A stretch of 15,535 bases of DNA from Betaproteobacteria bacterium (GTDB taxonomy: Bacteria > Pseudomonadota > Gammaproteobacteria > Burkholderiales > UBA9220): positions 1 to 15,535 of the forward strand of contig DOVS01000276.1 in NCBI GenBank assembly GCA_003519965.1, in the 5' to 3' direction. Numbering within the stretch: the first letter of the stretch is position 1; each line of letters starts with the position of its first letter. Under the pieces are notes generated by a model that was not told the DNA's origin, did no database searches, and worked only from the letters and a program-made list of their open reading frames with translations. Shown in pieces: positions 13,025 through 15,535 of the stretch. Both the position numbers and the translations under genes were made by a program.

Positions 13025-13903
13025 TCAAAGGGCCCATACTTCGTGGATGACGGTAGTCAATGCGGAAATAACGGGGTCGCGCGCTCGGCGGGCGGCGTAG
13101 ACAAAACGTAAGTCCGCCGACTGCCGGGCGCCGTCCCGCAGAAACACCTCTCCCGCCGCACGGGCGGCCTGGGCGTTTTCCTCGTGCATTAGCGCCAGGC
13201 CGACGCCCGCCTTGAGCAAGCTGCGGGTTGTCTGTTCTTGGTCGGCTTCGACGGCCTTGGGCGGTTCGGCGCCGTATTGCCGGCATAGCGCTTGCGCGGC
13301 CAAATGACAGAAGGTTTGCGGCGCTGGCCAAATCCAAGGCAGCGTCAGCAGCTCTTCCCAGGACGCCGTTTCTACCTTTTCCCGCCAGCCGGCCGGCGCG
13401 GCGAGATAAAGCCAGAATTGTTTAAGCAATAGCGATTGCACGGCGCCGCCGGGCGCCGGGCCGACCACGTATCCTGCCGTTAACTGACCGTTTTTTACCT
13501 TGTTTAAGATCGTACCGGAGTTGGATTGCTCCAGGCGCACCGTGATTTTTGGATAGCGGGCGTGCAGGCGGCCGAGAAAATCGCCTAACTGGAGCAGCTG
13601 CGGGTCGCCCACCGTGCCGAGGGCCGCTTCGCCCGCAATCTCTCCTTTAAGCAGCTTGGCTTGGTCGAGTAACGCTTGCTGGCCGTCTAACAGGCTTTCG
13701 GCGCTGGCGAGCAAAGCGCGTCCCGCCGGCGTCGGCCGCATGCCTTTGGGCGTGCGTTCGAACAACACCAGGCCGAGTTCTTCCTCCAGCGCCTTGATCT
13801 GGCCGCTGACAGCCGGCTGGCTGAGGAAAAGCACGGCCGCGGCGCGCGTAATGCCGCCCTCGCGGGCCACGGCGGCAAAGGTGCGCAACAAGTAAAGCTC
13901 CAT
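13025..13903 (-). CDS. LysR family transcriptional regulator
   Basis: A 292-residue LTTR of normal length. The N-terminal winged helix (1-60) shows LLRTFAAVAREGGITRAAAV, the recognition helix with SQPAVSGQIKALEEELG, then LFERTPKGMRPTPAGRALL. The effector domain follows with GTVGDPQLLQLGDFLGRLHA, YPKITVRLEQSN and a late LKAGVGLALMHEENA block. The start at ATG 13901-13903 is chosen since AGGAATCGGC precedes it and LTTRs begin right before the first helix. The gene is divergent from the cysteine hydrolase with a 188-base spacer and lies upstream of the permease on the same strand, so either or both may be targets. The inducer is unknown; likely related to the permease or hydrolase substrate. Confidence 0.95.
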   Translation of the reverse strand: MELYLLRTFAAVAREGGITRAAAVLFLSQPAVSGQIKALEEELGLVLFERTPKGMRPTPAGRALLASAESLLDGQQALLDQAKLLKGEIAGEAALGTVGDPQLLQLGDFLGRLHARYPKITVRLEQSNSGTILNKVKNGQLTAGYVVGPAPGGAVQSLLLKQFWLYLAAPAGWREKVETASWEELLTLPWIWPAPQTFCHLAAQALCRQYGAEPPKAVEADQEQTTRSLLKAGVGLALMHEENAQAARAAGEVFLRDGARQSADLRFVYAARRARDPVISALTTVIHEVWAL

Positions 13904-14040
13904 GCCGATTCCTAACGGGCGGTTTTCTGAATCGCAGCGCCGGCGCGGCATGCATTCTCAGCGGGCGCGTGCTATCGCTGGGATTTCTGCACGCCGGGAG
14001 GGTTGGCGCACTTTCTCGCGATGAGGTAGTCTAAACCGTT

Positions 14041-14065
14041 GCCGGTCTCCTGAAAACAAACCGGC
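14041..14065. promoter_or_regulatory. Candidate LysR operator
   Basis: GCCGGT and ACCGGC are perfect 6-base inverted arms 13 bases apart, with the T...A geometry (T-N13-A) near the T-N11-A pattern of LysR boxes. They lie 27 bases before the hydrolase start, in the spacer shared with the divergent LysR gene. Spacing departs from the classic box, so assignment to LysR is tentative. Confidence 0.35.
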
Positions 14066-14091
14066 GATCGATATCCTTTGGGGGAGAACCT

Positions 14092-14715
14092 ATGTCAAGC
14101 TTACCGCAAACGTTGAGGCAATGGGCGAATGCGCCACGCTTGACCGCATTCGCCGCAGCGAAAACAGCGCTGCTGCTGATCGATTTTCAAATGGAGTCTT
14201 TTACAGGCCATTTGCCGCTTCCCGAGGGTGAGCCAGCCGTGAACAATGCCGCCCGGTTAGTGGCGTGGGCCGACAAGCACAATTTGGCCGTCGCCCATAT
14301 CCAGCATATTGCGGCGAGTCCAGCCAGTCCGCTATTCACGCCGGGGGGCGCGTTTACCGCGTTTCATCCCCAGGTTGAACCTTCTTCCCGGCATCGGGTG
14401 TTCACCAAGGGATTGCCCAGCGCCTTCGTCGGCGCCGGGTTGGATGAGTGGCTCAAGACGGCGGGGATCGATACCGTGTTAATTACCGGGCTAGCCACGC
14501 ATATGTGCGTCGACAGCACGGCGCGCGACGCGCTTTCTCATGGCTACCGGGTGCTGGTCGTGTCCGATGCGTGCGCCAGCCGGGATTTGCCGGCTCTCGG
14601 CGGCGGGATGATCGCCCACGGGGAGATGCATCGCGCGGCGTTAGCGGCGCTCGCCGACCGCTTTGCCGACGTGCTGGATAGCGCCGCCGTGCTGGCGTTG
14701 CCGGTCAACGCCTAG
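14092..14715 (+). CDS. Isochorismatase-like cysteine hydrolase
   Basis: A 207-residue cytoplasmic alpha/beta hydrolase of the isochorismatase superfamily. The catalytic triad is visible: Asp31 in ALLLIDFQ, Lys106 in FTKGLPSAFVG, and Cys139 in ITGLATHMCVDSTARDAL, which also has the usual cis-peptide neighbourhood (GLATH). The latter part carries RVLVVSDACASRDL (about 153-166). Family members cleave amides such as nicotinamide, N-carbamoylsarcosine or ureidoacrylate; the nicotinamidase metal-site D-x-H-x-x-H is not obvious here, so nicotinamidase is unlikely. GGGGGAGAACCT precedes the ATG. Next to a divergent LysR gene, it is a likely regulated catabolic gene. Its stop overlaps the stop of the convergent channel gene in CTAG. 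Confidence 0.92.
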   Translation: MSSLPQTLRQWANAPRLTAFAAAKTALLLIDFQMESFTGHLPLPEGEPAVNNAARLVAWADKHNLAVAHIQHIAASPASPLFTPGGAFTAFHPQVEPSSRHRVFTKGLPSAFVGAGLDEWLKTAGIDTVLITGLATHMCVDSTARDALSHGYRVLVVSDACASRDLPALGGGMIAHGEMHRAALAALADRFADVLDSAAVLALPVNA

Positions 14716-15535
14716 GTATTGCCGCGCCGCCGCTCCACCCAGCGCCAGACGGAGCCGCCCGGCGCCTCCCTGCCGAACAACACATAGCTTAAGGCGTTGT
14801 CGTTGTGCAGCGTCAGTATTTGCCGCCTCACTGCTTCCGCATCGCCGCAGAATAGTATCTGGTCGCCTTTCTTTAGCGTGGTGTCGGCATCGGGCAGAAG
14901 GATGGCGCGCTGCTTGCGCACTAGCAGCAAGGGCAAGGTCGCTAGGATATCCAGGCGGTTCGCGGGATCGCATAGTAAATGCTTAATCCTGACTTGTTTT
15001 TTACGCATTAGCTGGCGGTAAACGGCGGGTGCGCGCACCGACGTGATGCGAACGTCCCAGTTATCCGGGGTGGTTTCTCCGACGACCGCGCTCAAGCGGC
15101 TAATCAGCTGGTTGCCCCAGTCATTGTCCTGGACGCGGCATAGCGCTAGGAATTGGGAGAGCAGAGGCGTGGTGAGGATGGCGAGGCACTCGTGCGCCAG
15201 GATGTTGCTCGGCTGCATGGTGAAATCGGCGCCAAAGGCGCTAAACAAGGGGTCGTTGCGCCGGAGGTTTTTGCGCAGCACGACGAATAGCTCTGGATTT
15301 AACTCCCGCGCCGTCATAACAATGGATAGGTTGGTAATGTCATCGTTGGTTCCAGCGACGATGCAGGCGGCGTGTTTGACGCCCGCCGCCATCAGGGTGT
15401 CGCCATCGGTGCCGGCGCCGACAATGCAGTCCTCGCATTGCGTGAGCGCGGGGTCCGCCTCGATGAGCGTGGGAATGATCGCCTTATGCGCAATATTATG
15501 CGCTACCGCTTTGCCAAAGCGGCCATAGCCGCACA
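14712..15535 (-). CDS. RCK-domain potassium channel or TrkA-like protein (partial)
   Basis: Open frame reaching the right edge of the window; 274 codons are visible and the N-terminus lies outside. The visible part opens with the NAD-binding RCK_N Rossmann motif CGYGRFG (about 15533-15513), then a strand-helix repeat with GAGTDGDTLMAAGVKHA and ACIVAGTNDDITNLSIVMTA, and LNPELFVVLRKN. A second, C-terminal RCK_C-like part includes RLDILATLPLLLVRKQRAIL and LKKGDQILFCGDAEAVRRQI. This is the cytoplasmic gating ring of a ligand-gated K+ channel, or a TrkA-like subunit; whether the missing N-terminus has a pore helix decides. An internal ATG at 15392 is unlikely to be the real start because the Rossmann fold extends upstream of it. 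Confidence 0.88.
   Translation of the reverse strand, partial: CGYGRFGKAVAHNIAHKAIIPTLIEADPALTQCEDCIVGAGTDGDTLMAAGVKHAACIVAGTNDDITNLSIVMTARELNPELFVVLRKNLRRNDPLFSAFGADFTMQPSNILAHECLAILTTPLLSQFLALCRVQDNDWGNQLISRLSAVVGETTPDNWDVRITSVRAPAVYRQLMRKKQVRIKHLLCDPANRLDILATLPLLLVRKQRAILLPDADTTLKKGDQILFCGDAEAVRRQILTLHNDNALSYVLFGREAPGGSVWRWVERRRGNT

Noticed and set aside
12903..13337. Minus-strand 144-residue frame overlapping the LysR gene
   Set aside because: Proline/arginine-rich shadow of the LysR C-terminal coding region.

Overview
The window looks like a chromosomal, mostly housekeeping stretch from a moderately GC-rich Gammaproteobacterium. The basis is the gene set (GluQ-RS, Hsp33, NhaA, YbhB-type PEBP, DUF924, DASS permease with LysR) and the style of the small conserved unknowns; genus cannot be told. 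No rRNA, tRNA, CRISPR array, prophage or intact insertion sequence was seen. Several starts are TTG or GTG (DUF924, gluQ, marR).

Layout. 249-4665 is a run of minus-strand genes: a secreted PEBP protein, a DUF924 protein, a two-helix membrane protein, a GFA-family zinc protein, an AT-richer ABM-family monooxygenase, and the antiporter NhaA, whose TM10 lysine is replaced by Asn. 5008-5412 is an isolated plus-strand gene for an unrecognised protein with eight cysteines in its first 39 residues, preceded by a perfect 15-bp palindrome. 5413-6000 has no intact gene but holds the decayed, frameshifted C-terminal HTH tail of what looks like a REP-associated tyrosine transposase (RAYT). 6001-7482 is a divergent module: a MarR regulator against an AhpD-like CMD protein translationally coupled to a GNAT acetyltransferase, around a short AT-rich operator region with three ATAATGT repeats. 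A strong terminator follows marR, then a second decayed reading frame, then gluQ (8000-8908).

9133-9887 carries two small conserved unknowns behind a good -10 box. A convergent small unknown ends in a REP-like palindrome at 9917-9951. hslO (Hsp33) faces a DASS/SLC13 permease. Upstream of the permease on the same strand is a LysR regulator, divergent from an isochorismatase-like cysteine hydrolase; regulator, permease and hydrolase may form one uptake-and-breakdown locus with unknown substrate. The hydrolase converges, with overlapping stop codons, on the RCK portion of a potassium channel or TrkA-like protein that runs off the right edge.

No clear multi-gene novel system was found. The points most worth checking are the cysteine-rich protein at 5008, the NhaA without its lysine, the RAYT relic, and an intergenic segment at 2040-2100 whose interleaved inverted repeats could form a pseudoknot or a switch.
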